From: Candidatus Electryonea clarkiae
Lineage (GTDB): Bacteria; Electryoneota; Electryoneia; Electryoneales; Electryoneaceae
Reading direction: 5' to 3'
DNA: 64,000 nucleotides
Assembly: GCA_030765455.1 (NCBI GenBank)
Contig: JAVCCM010000021.1
Coordinates: forward strand, 43,071 to 107,070
Shown here: positions 19,454 through 27,423 of the stretch, one piece after another
Position numbering within the stretch: the first letter of the stretch is position 1
Layout of the letters: every line of letters begins with the position of its first letter
Made by a program: the position numbers and the translations under genes
Notes under the pieces: model-generated
Told to the model about the DNA's origin: nothing
Database searches by the model: none
Seen by the model: only the letters and a program-made list of their open reading frames with translations

Positions 19454-21762
19454 ATATCCGTGTAAAGCAATTAGCTGGACTGATAATCATTTTCAACATC
19501 GTTGGATTATGCTATCCTAAAGATAGCTTGAATGTGACTCGCTTATCTGAAAAAATATATGGCTGGCGTTGGCCAGTAAGTGTTGCTGTCCAACAGCCCT
19601 TTGCCTATTTGGCAACAGAACAGTCAGGTTTATTCATCCTCGACCTTAGCAATCCCTCGTCACCAATTATTGTCAATCGTTTAACTTTTGAAGAAAGCGT
19701 CGCCCAGGTTGATGCTAATGATTCCCTGGCATTTTTATTAGTTCGAAATACAACTCTAAAGATTCTTGATATTTCCAATCCATACGAGCTTGAGGTTATT
19801 GGCGAAATGGAAGATAGTTTTCCAGGTTCATGGTTTGTGAGAATGGATGAATACCTGATAGCATTCAAGACAGGCTCATCTTCCAACTCAGATACAGAAA
19901 TATCAGTTGTCGATTTCAGTGATCCAACGGCGCCTGAGGTGATTGGGCAAACAACTATTCAGGGAGGTAAATACAGCTTCGCGGTACATGGTAATTATCT
20001 GTATGTTGCTACATGGAGCTGGTATATGCACGTTGAGAAAGAAGTGCTTCATGTAATAGATATTGCAGATCCCTACAATCCTCACCAAGTGGTAGCTTAT
20101 AATCATCTGGGAAATGTTTCTAACATGACTGTGAATGGAGATTATCTCTATGTCCCCACTGCTGAAGATTTGAAGATTTTCAATATCGTGAATCCCACTG
20201 TTTTAGATTTAGAAACCGAGACCGAGCATGGTGGTTTAGGACAAATTGTAATCGATAACAATCTCCTATATTCCTTTGGGAGAGTTGGATTTAATATCCT
20301 GAATTTAACAGATCCGATTAATCCTGAACCTCTTGCCGAGCCACTTCGCAACCTTGACTTGGGTTCCAGATTAGCCAAATTCAAAGTGTCAGATGGTCTG
20401 GTTGTCGCTCCTTTAGGGAGCGAAGGCTTAAGAATAATTGATGCCTCAAATCCCGAAGAACCAAAATTATCAATAGAGATGGATTTATGGCTTAGCAGAA
20501 GTGATATCCAGGTAGTAAATGATGTATCTATTCTTCTTTGTCATAATGATTCCTGGAGGGATGCATTGGGATTTGTCGATATTTCGAATCCAGTAAACCC
20601 AGAAGTCCTATATTATCAAAGGTCGCAGGAACATGAAGGATCATACCTAGATTATGATTTAACCGATGAAAAGATGTTTTCAGTTCAAACATTCTTGAGA
20701 GATGTTGAAGGAAGAGATGTTGAAGGATATGAATTTGTAATCCGTGATATATCCAATCCCACTTCACCAGAGGTAATATCCGCAAGCACTCTTCTGGAGT
20801 CACCAAATAATAGTGATAGTGCAAAAATTGTGGTTGATTACCCATACGCATATATAGGTTTAAGAGGGACAGATTGGAGCAGTGATAAATCTGGATTCTT
20901 TTTATATGTGATAGATGTTCAAGATCCTATTTCGCCACAATTTATATCCACCAAAATATTTGGAAATGAGATTAGGGGATCATTTCGAGATATGGAGATG
21001 TATGAAGGAACTATTTTTGCGACACTCAGATCACTTTATCAGGGGGTAGGTTTTGTCGCTATTGATGTCTCTAATCCTGATAGACCTGAATTAATATATT
21101 CTGATACCATAAGGGTAAAGGAAATATTAGAGATAGATTATAACAATCACAGGCTTTATCGGGGTAGATTTGATCATGTTTTAATGTATAAACTGAAAAA
21201 TGGATTCTTACCAACGAATGTTACGTCGATTCCGATTACAGATCTGCGAAATTTCAAGGTTATGAACAATATGCTTCACGTGATTAAGGATAGAGTACGG
21301 CAATACTCGTCGCTGAAGAGTTATAATATTTACGATGTTACTAATCCAAAATATATAAGAGAGGTTGCACATTATGAATTGAATAGAGAGAGTTACTCGC
21401 TAAATATTACAGATGACATTACAATTTTGGCAAGTGATTATCTTTTCTCAACCTATAAGATTGATTATGATCAAATTGAAATAGAACAACTACCATATTA
21501 TTTTAGAATTACACATGCATATCCTAATCCATTCAATCAGATTTTGAACATAGGTATTGATCTTCCTGCTGATTCTGATCTTGATATCCGCATTTACAAT
21601 ATTCTGGGAAAAGTAGTCGCATCTGTTGCAAACGATTACTTCTCTGCCGGGAGTTGGAATTTCTCATTTAATCCGGATGGATTTTCAAGTGGAGTATATT
21701 TTGTCGTTGCAAGAATGCAAAACGAGATGGATGCGGTTAGGAAAATTGTACTAATCAAATGA
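19450..21762 (+). CDS. T9SS cargo: LVIVD-repeat beta-propeller, second of a coupled pair
   Basis: The 770-residue protein starts inside the stop of the preceding gene (4-bp ATGA overlap). It has a signal peptide (1-~24, ending GLCYPKD). LVIVD-type repeats follow (FILDLSNPSSP, LKILDISNPYE, HVIDIADPYNP, LRIIDASNPEEP, VIDVQDPISP, AIDVSNPDRP). The sorting domain (~685-770) has YPNPFNQILNIGIDLP, NILGKVVASV, SSGVYFVVA and a DAVRKIVLIK tail, somewhat diverged from the cluster consensus. The paired arrangement suggests duplication followed by divergence. No enzyme motif is visible. Confidence 0.88.
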   Translation: MNIRVKQLAGLIIIFNIVGLCYPKDSLNVTRLSEKIYGWRWPVSVAVQQPFAYLATEQSGLFILDLSNPSSPIIVNRLTFEESVAQVDANDSLAFLLVRNTTLKILDISNPYELEVIGEMEDSFPGSWFVRMDEYLIAFKTGSSSNSDTEISVVDFSDPTAPEVIGQTTIQGGKYSFAVHGNYLYVATWSWYMHVEKEVLHVIDIADPYNPHQVVAYNHLGNVSNMTVNGDYLYVPTAEDLKIFNIVNPTVLDLETETEHGGLGQIVIDNNLLYSFGRVGFNILNLTDPINPEPLAEPLRNLDLGSRLAKFKVSDGLVVAPLGSEGLRIIDASNPEEPKLSIEMDLWLSRSDIQVVNDVSILLCHNDSWRDALGFVDISNPVNPEVLYYQRSQEHEGSYLDYDLTDEKMFSVQTFLRDVEGRDVEGYEFVIRDISNPTSPEVISASTLLESPNNSDSAKIVVDYPYAYIGLRGTDWSSDKSGFFLYVIDVQDPISPQFISTKIFGNEIRGSFRDMEMYEGTIFATLRSLYQGVGFVAIDVSNPDRPELIYSDTIRVKEILEIDYNNHRLYRGRFDHVLMYKLKNGFLPTNVTSIPITDLRNFKVMNNMLHVIKDRVRQYSSLKSYNIYDVTNPKYIREVAHYELNRESYSLNITDDITILASDYLFSTYKIDYDQIEIEQLPYYFRITHAYPNPFNQILNIGIDLPADSDLDIRIYNILGKVVASVANDYFSAGSWNFSFNPDGFSSGVYFVVARMQNEMDAVRKIVLIK

Positions 21763-21850
21763 GAATTAATATATAGAAAAAAGAAATATCCAAGAAAGAA
21801 TTTATATTGATTATTTCATCAGTTGAACTCATTCTTCAAGGAGGACATAG

Positions 21851-24800
21851 ATGCGGAATTCAAAAAGTTTTATTCTTTTTGTGATGGTTCTGACACTTGT
21901 TGTTCAAGCGGCACATAACATCGCAATAGGTCAGATTGATTTCACGGAACACACGGTTTCAGCAGATTTTAATGGCGCTCATCATGTATTTGCCATTGAC
22001 GTTGATAGTGATGGCGATAATGATGTGTTGAGTGCCGGTTATGACGGTAACCGGATTTCATGGTTTGAGAATACTGATAACCAGGTCTTCATTGAGCGTA
22101 ACATAAGCGCCAATTTCGGTGGAGCAATCGGAGTTTATGCAATTGATCTGGACCAGGATGATGATATAGACGTCCTTGGATCATCACTTGTCGCAGACGA
22201 CATCACCTGGTGGGAGAATGATGGTGATGAAGATTTTACTGAGCATACCATTGCCGGTGAATTCGATGGAAACAGGAGCATATTTGCTATCGATGTTGAT
22301 AGTGACGGTGATATAGACGTACTTGGCGCCGCCACAGGGGGAGACGAGGTGACCTGGTGGGAGAATAATGGTCAGCAGGAATTTGAGGAACATACGATAG
22401 ACGATTTCTTCGATGGCGCCATAAACATTTTTGCCGTAGATGTGGATGGTGATAATGATGTTGATGTCCTTAGCGCGGGTTTTACAGCCGCGGAAATCAC
22501 ATGGTGGGAAAACGACGGTGAGGAGGATTTCACCGAACATACGATTGCTGAGGATTATGCACAGGCGATAGGACTTTATGCTACGGATGTGGATGGGGAT
22601 GATGATATTGATGTTCTTGGTACCTCTCAAAGCGGTAACGAGGTAACCTGGTGGGAAAATGACGGCGAGCAACCACCGGAATTCGATGAGCATGTTATTT
22701 CAGATGAATTTACCGGAGCCTATGCAGTCTATGCGACTGATATGGACCTGGACGGAGATATGGATGTTCTCGGCGCTGCGTACGGCGATGATGCAATCAC
22801 CTGGTGGGAAAATGACGGTGCCCAGCCACCAGATTTTACCGAACATACGATCACGGCAAATTTTGATGGAGCACGCAGCGTTTACGCCATAGACATCGAC
22901 GGTGACGGCGATATGGATGTTCTTGGTGCAGCGCGTAATCCTGATGATGTTCTCTGGTGGGAAAGCGATCTCGATCCAGTTCCGGATGCTACCCTGGAAG
23001 GAACTGTTACAGACGGTGAGAACGGTGATGCTGTGGAAGATGCGATAGTTCGCGCTGGTGCAGTCCGTGACACGACTGATGCAAATGGGAACTATTTTAT
23101 TGATGATGTTTTGTCGGGTGAACGGACTGTAATTGTCACACACCCGGATTATTCCCGACACATTGAAGAGATTGAAATTGAAGAGGGTGAGAATACTCTT
23201 GATATGGAATTATTCCCCCTTTCCACCGTATCCGGAACAGTTACAGATATTGACACCGGCGATCCTATCGAAGATGCCGAAATCCGTTTCGGTAATGATG
23301 AAATACACACTGACGAAAACGGTGACTGGGAAGCCCCGCCACAGGAGCAGGGAGAACGCTTCGTAGTTATCAGCGCCGACCATTATTACGTTTTCAGTGA
23401 ACAGGTCGAGGTAGAACCGGGTGAAAACTTTTTCGAGTTCGAACTGATTCCCCTCGCGACTATCTCCGGAACCATTACCGATTCCGAAACTGAAGCGGCT
23501 GTCGAGGATGCGGAAATTGTTTTCGGTGATTTTCTCTACACTGCAACTTCTGACGAAAACGGTGATTATTCTATCGAGGACGTTGAAGCCGGGGAATACG
23601 CTGTAACGATAACCGCTGAGGGTTATTTTGAGTTCACGGATGATATCGAGGTTGAAGAACGGGAAAACGAGATAGATTTTTCGATTGATATCCTGTCGGG
23701 AGATTTGACAGGAGTTGTATCAGACGAGATAACCGAGGAGCTACTCTTTGAAGTAACGGTCACGGTGATTGATCCGGAAACAGGCGAAATTTATCGTGAA
23801 GCCTTGACTGATGAGGACGGCGAGTACACTGCTGAGGCGCTTCATGAAGGAATCAGGTACCTGGTTTTTGCAGAATTAGAGGGATATGCGCGATCAGATA
23901 CCGAGGAAGTTCTTATCCGTTCGGATCGCGACAACGAGCAGGATTTCGAACTTACACCAATATTTGAAAGAGGCATCGCTCAACTGCAAACCGAGCAGGA
24001 CCTCGAAACCTGGGTGAGCACCACCGGAATTGTCACACAGGGGACAAACACCACAGATACGGAACACACCGATATCTACATTCAGGACGATACAGGCTGG
24101 GGAATCCAGGTATGGGATGATGATCCCTGGGATCCTGAAAATAATATCAACCGTGGAGATGCTGTCAATGTCACCGGATACCTTGTTGAAGTGGATGAAA
24201 TTACCCGTATCACCAGCTTCGAATTGGAGGTGACAGGCAATGATAACCCTCTACCTGAGCCACTGATTGAATCCACGGGAGATATGTCTCAACTTAACCA
24301 GCGTGAGGGTACATGGGGTCAGATCGCCGGACAGATCAACCGTGATCCTCCTGAAGAAGGTGATTATTCATTGATCGTGGATGACGGCAGCGGTCAATGC
24401 GAAGTGCGAATCATCGAAAACAGCAGGATTGATTTGTCGGAGTTCTCCGCAGACGATTGGGGTACTTTTGCAGGCGTCATAGGTCTTTCCCGCCAGGGGT
24501 TGCGAATAATTCCTAATATGCTGGAAGATGTTGATTGGATTCCCATCGAACCGCCATATAATCTCGAGTACCAAGCTGAAGTTTTAGAAATAAACGATGT
24601 TTATTACGCGCTGATATTTCTTGAATGGTCGCATGACCATTTAGACGAGTGGAACAGTTTTAACATCTATCGTGACGGAGAACGGATCGGAAATACCACA
24701 GAAAATTCTTGGGTCGATTCGATAGAAATTGATATTGATTCCTTATATCAATGGGAATTCGGTGTGACAGCTGTTTATAATGAAGTTGAAACCGAACCTG

Positions 24801-25126
24801 TATTAATATACGTCTTCAATAGGGGTGCGGTTGGAGATCAACTCTATTCCGGTATACCTACAGAATGGGCGCTTGAAGCGGTTTATCCCAATCCGTTTAA
24901 TCCAGAACTATCAATAATAATCGGTCTTCCATTTAAATCGGAGCTTGATGTCCGAATATATAACCTCCTTGGGAAAAAGGTAGTAGAAATCGCTAATGGA
25001 AGCTATTCACCCGGATACAAGCATTTCACCTTCGATGCTTCAGAGCTTTCCAGTGGCATCTACTTCATCCATACAAGTGTGCCGGGAAAGATGAACGAAG
25101 TGAGGAAGGTTGTGTTGATGAGATAA
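21851..25126 (+). CDS. T9SS cargo: FG-GAP/VCBS repeats, carboxypeptidase-like repeats, OB-like domains, Fn3, sorting domain
   Basis: This 1091-residue protein is a full-length paralogue of the truncated gene at 1. It has a signal peptide (1-~31, ending NIAIGQ) and a CAAGGAGG ribosome binding site. Seven FG-GAP/VCBS repeats (~32-375) are followed by four carboxypeptidase-regulatory-like repeats (~377-700), an OB-like pair (~705-895, TTGIVTQGTN, VDDGSGQCEVRI), an Fn3-like domain (~898-995) and the sorting domain (~1005-1091, YPNPFNPE ... EVRKVVLMR). Long stretches, such as the second and third carboxypeptidase-like repeats, are nearly identical to the gene at 1 in DNA as well, indicating recent duplication or gene conversion. 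It is predicted to be calcium-loaded and surface-exposed. Confidence 0.9.
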   Translation: MRNSKSFILFVMVLTLVVQAAHNIAIGQIDFTEHTVSADFNGAHHVFAIDVDSDGDNDVLSAGYDGNRISWFENTDNQVFIERNISANFGGAIGVYAIDLDQDDDIDVLGSSLVADDITWWENDGDEDFTEHTIAGEFDGNRSIFAIDVDSDGDIDVLGAATGGDEVTWWENNGQQEFEEHTIDDFFDGAINIFAVDVDGDNDVDVLSAGFTAAEITWWENDGEEDFTEHTIAEDYAQAIGLYATDVDGDDDIDVLGTSQSGNEVTWWENDGEQPPEFDEHVISDEFTGAYAVYATDMDLDGDMDVLGAAYGDDAITWWENDGAQPPDFTEHTITANFDGARSVYAIDIDGDGDMDVLGAARNPDDVLWWESDLDPVPDATLEGTVTDGENGDAVEDAIVRAGAVRDTTDANGNYFIDDVLSGERTVIVTHPDYSRHIEEIEIEEGENTLDMELFPLSTVSGTVTDIDTGDPIEDAEIRFGNDEIHTDENGDWEAPPQEQGERFVVISADHYYVFSEQVEVEPGENFFEFELIPLATISGTITDSETEAAVEDAEIVFGDFLYTATSDENGDYSIEDVEAGEYAVTITAEGYFEFTDDIEVEERENEIDFSIDILSGDLTGVVSDEITEELLFEVTVTVIDPETGEIYREALTDEDGEYTAEALHEGIRYLVFAELEGYARSDTEEVLIRSDRDNEQDFELTPIFERGIAQLQTEQDLETWVSTTGIVTQGTNTTDTEHTDIYIQDDTGWGIQVWDDDPWDPENNINRGDAVNVTGYLVEVDEITRITSFELEVTGNDNPLPEPLIESTGDMSQLNQREGTWGQIAGQINRDPPEEGDYSLIVDDGSGQCEVRIIENSRIDLSEFSADDWGTFAGVIGLSRQGLRIIPNMLEDVDWIPIEPPYNLEYQAEVLEINDVYYALIFLEWSHDHLDEWNSFNIYRDGERIGNTTENSWVDSIEIDIDSLYQWEFGVTAVYNEVETEPVLIYVFNRGAVGDQLYSGIPTEWALEAVYPNPFNPELSIIIGLPFKSELDVRIYNLLGKKVVEIANGSYSPGYKHFTFDASELSSGIYFIHTSVPGKMNEVRKVVLMR

Positions 25127-25306
25127 GTCGTGTCGGGAACAGATAAATTGATCATGAACAGTTCTATTTTCAGTTACTGATGACCAAAATTTCTTTCTAT
25201 CGATAAAACTAAAAGATTTTTGAAAAGCGTTGCTCATAACCTTCTGCTGATTGTAATCTTACAAGAGTAAATGAGTTGTCAAATTGACCTGACAAAGGAG
25301 ATTGAC

Positions 25307-25438
25307 ATGAGACTATTGTGTGTTGTTTGCAGTGTTCTTTTTATGCTGAGTTCTATTGTTATTGGCGAGACTGAGATTTCTGGAGATTTAGAAACACAAA
25401 CCTGGGATGAGGTTAGAAAAGTTGTATTGATGAAATAA
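25307..25438 (+). pseudogene. Mini-ORF: signal peptide fused to the last residues of a T9SS sorting domain (internal-deletion relic)
   Basis: This 43-codon ORF has an AAAGGAG ribosome binding site 6 nt ahead of its ATG. The first 20 residues, MRLLCVVCSVLFMLSSIVIG, form a signal peptide. A short stretch reading ETEISGDLETQTW follows, which resembles the start of the mature part of a beta-helix cargo protein. The ORF then ends in DEVRKVVLMK and TAA, exactly the final ten residues of the cluster's sorting domains. The simplest reading is an in-frame deletion that removed nearly all of a cargo gene, leaving both ends. Whether the peptide is still made is unknown. Confidence 0.7.
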
Positions 25439-25471
25439 AGATCGACATGCAGTGCTATTGAAGCAAAAGAA

Positions 25472-25655
25472 TTGTAGAAATTGCTGGATTCTGAGAAACC
25501 AGTCTTAGATAGATGGGTGGCTCGGCTTACTTGTTAGCCGAGTTTCATATAGTCTCACGAAGACAATTTAAGAGACTTGGGCAATAAATAGCCCAAGCCA
25601 CCCGTCATTAGAAATGTAGGAATTGCAGAATTTTGATAAACCGGTCATAGATGGG
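25472..25655. repeat. Hairpin element flanked by ~42-bp imperfect direct repeats
   Basis: Direct repeats at 25472-25517 and 25614-25655 share TGTAG(A/G)AATTGC, GAT/TTTCTGA-type spacing, AAACC(A/G)GTC and ATAGATGGG. Between them GGGTGGCTCGGCT...AGCCGAG and CTTGGGC...GCCCAAGCCACCC form two small hairpins whose outer GGGTGGCT/AGCCACCC ends also pair with each other. The second direct repeat supplies the ribosome binding site region of the next gene. Confidence 0.65.
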
Positions 25656-25662
25656 AGAAAAA

Positions 25663-27252
25663 ATGCGGATTCTAATAGTCTTGCTCGTTCTGTTCGTGTG
25701 TACATGCAGTTCATTTGCAACAATTATCAATGTCCCGGATGACTTTGAAACGATCCAGGCTGCGATTGACACATCTCAAAGCGGAGACACAGTCCTTGTC
25801 AGCTCCGGAACTTATCTCGAAAACATCAATTTCAATGGTAAAAATATCACTGTTGCCAGCCATTTCCTGACTACCGGGGATGAATCCTATCTTGTAAATA
25901 CCATCATTGACGGCGATTCCATTGGCGCTGTTGTAACTTTTGAGAATGAAGAAAACGAAAATGCTATACTAATCGGATTTGCTGTCCGTAATGGTTATTC
26001 CGAAACGAGTGGAGGAGGAATTGAATGTCGCTATTCAAGCCCAACAATATCAGATTGTTTAATACTGAATAATTATACCTTGATTTGGGGAGGAGGAATC
26101 AGTTTTGACGTAAATTCGAACGGGATTATCAGAAACTGTGAGATATATCTTAATAGCGCCGGACCTGGAGGAGGGGGAATCGATATTGGCGCTGATTGTA
26201 ATCCTGTAATCAGTGATTGTTATATACATCATAACGAAGCCCGTTTCGGCAGTGGAGGTGGTATGATCATCTACACGGAGTCTCATCCACTTATTGAAAA
26301 TTGCGTCTTCTACGAAAATACTGCTGAAAGGGAGGGTGGAGCGATCTGGATTGGTATCTACAGTAATCCTATAATCAGCAATTGCCAATTTCTTGATAAT
26401 ATGGTTGGATATCACGGTGGGGCTATAGCAGTCTATGATAATTGCATGCCTTTAATTACAGGTTGTCTTTTTGAGGATAATGAAACCGAAGATTATGGTA
26501 TCGGTGACGCAATTGCCATGTTTGAAAGTTCGATCTGCCTGATCAGGAATTGCACTTTTGACTGGGAAGAAGAAAATGATACCTTGATTTTCCTGTCATC
26601 TTCCAATGCCAGCATAATTAATTCCAGTCTTTACGGTCAGGAGACTCTTGTGATCGCATTCGGTCCTGATGAGACTGAGAACAGTATCCTGGTCGCATAT
26701 TCGGATGTGTCAGGCGGCGAAGAATCTATTGAAACCAACGATAACGGTTCGGTGTACTGGGAAGATCGCAATATTGACGCTGATCCTATGTATGTGGATC
26801 TCGATGATGGTGACTATAACCTTCGTCAAAATTCTCCATGCATTGACGCCGGAACTGCATTTTTTGTCTGGCAAGGCGATACGTTGATAAATCTTTCCGA
26901 TGATGAATACAACGGTGAAGCGCCGGATATCGGAGCCTACGAATCAAACTATCAGCTTGTCAAAAACAAATCCGCCTCACTGCCAGAGAAATTCATGCTT
27001 TCTCAGAATTATCCCAATCCTTTCAATTCAATTACAACCATTTCAATAGGGTTGCCAGCACCATCCGAATTAAACCTCAGTGTATATAACATAACAGGTC
27101 AAAAAATCGCCGTTCTTGCGCATGAACGCTTTTCAGCCGGTTACCATCAATTCACATTCAATGCCGATGGACTTTCTACCGGAATCTACTTCATCCATGC
27201 AAATGTGCCGGAGAAGATGGATGAGGTCAGAAGGATTGTTTATATGAAATGA
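25663..27252 (+). CDS. T9SS cargo: right-handed parallel beta-helix protein
   Basis: The start is placed at 25663, which has GGGAG 5 nt upstream and begins directly with a signal peptide (MRILIVLLVLFVCTCSSFA). An in-frame ATG 12 bases earlier is less likely. The 529-residue product opens with TIINVPDDFETIQAAID, the typical entry to a pectin-lyase-like parallel beta-helix. Repeating turns follow, such as GGGIECRYSSPTISDCLI, GGGIDIGADCNPVISDC and GGAIWIGIYSNPIISNC (~90-330). The sorting domain (~435-529) has YPNPFNSITTISIGLP, STGIYFIHANVPEKMDEVRRIVYMK. Polysaccharide binding or cleavage is possible, but no lyase catalytic residues could be assigned. Confidence 0.88.
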   Translation: MRILIVLLVLFVCTCSSFATIINVPDDFETIQAAIDTSQSGDTVLVSSGTYLENINFNGKNITVASHFLTTGDESYLVNTIIDGDSIGAVVTFENEENENAILIGFAVRNGYSETSGGGIECRYSSPTISDCLILNNYTLIWGGGISFDVNSNGIIRNCEIYLNSAGPGGGGIDIGADCNPVISDCYIHHNEARFGSGGGMIIYTESHPLIENCVFYENTAEREGGAIWIGIYSNPIISNCQFLDNMVGYHGGAIAVYDNCMPLITGCLFEDNETEDYGIGDAIAMFESSICLIRNCTFDWEEENDTLIFLSSSNASIINSSLYGQETLVIAFGPDETENSILVAYSDVSGGEESIETNDNGSVYWEDRNIDADPMYVDLDDGDYNLRQNSPCIDAGTAFFVWQGDTLINLSDDEYNGEAPDIGAYESNYQLVKNKSASLPEKFMLSQNYPNPFNSITTISIGLPAPSELNLSVYNITGQKIAVLAHERFSAGYHQFTFNADGLSTGIYFIHANVPEKMDEVRRIVYMK

Positions 27253-27423
27253 GCAAATGTTTCATTGCTGAATGTTGTATATTTTCTATTAAAGGTCGGT
27301 TGTTCTCTTTTTCCCACATATATAGAAAACTGGGGAATAATCGGCAGCAGGGGGAGAAAAAAGTATACAGGGCGAGAATATCAGGCACTGCTTCTGTTGA
27401 TCTTAGAAAGTGGAGGAACAAAA

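Noticed and set aside
27265..27423. 53-codon N-terminal extension of the FG-GAP gene at 27424
   Set aside because: The extension lacks a signal peptide, whereas 27424 has a good ribosome binding site and is followed directly by a signal peptide.
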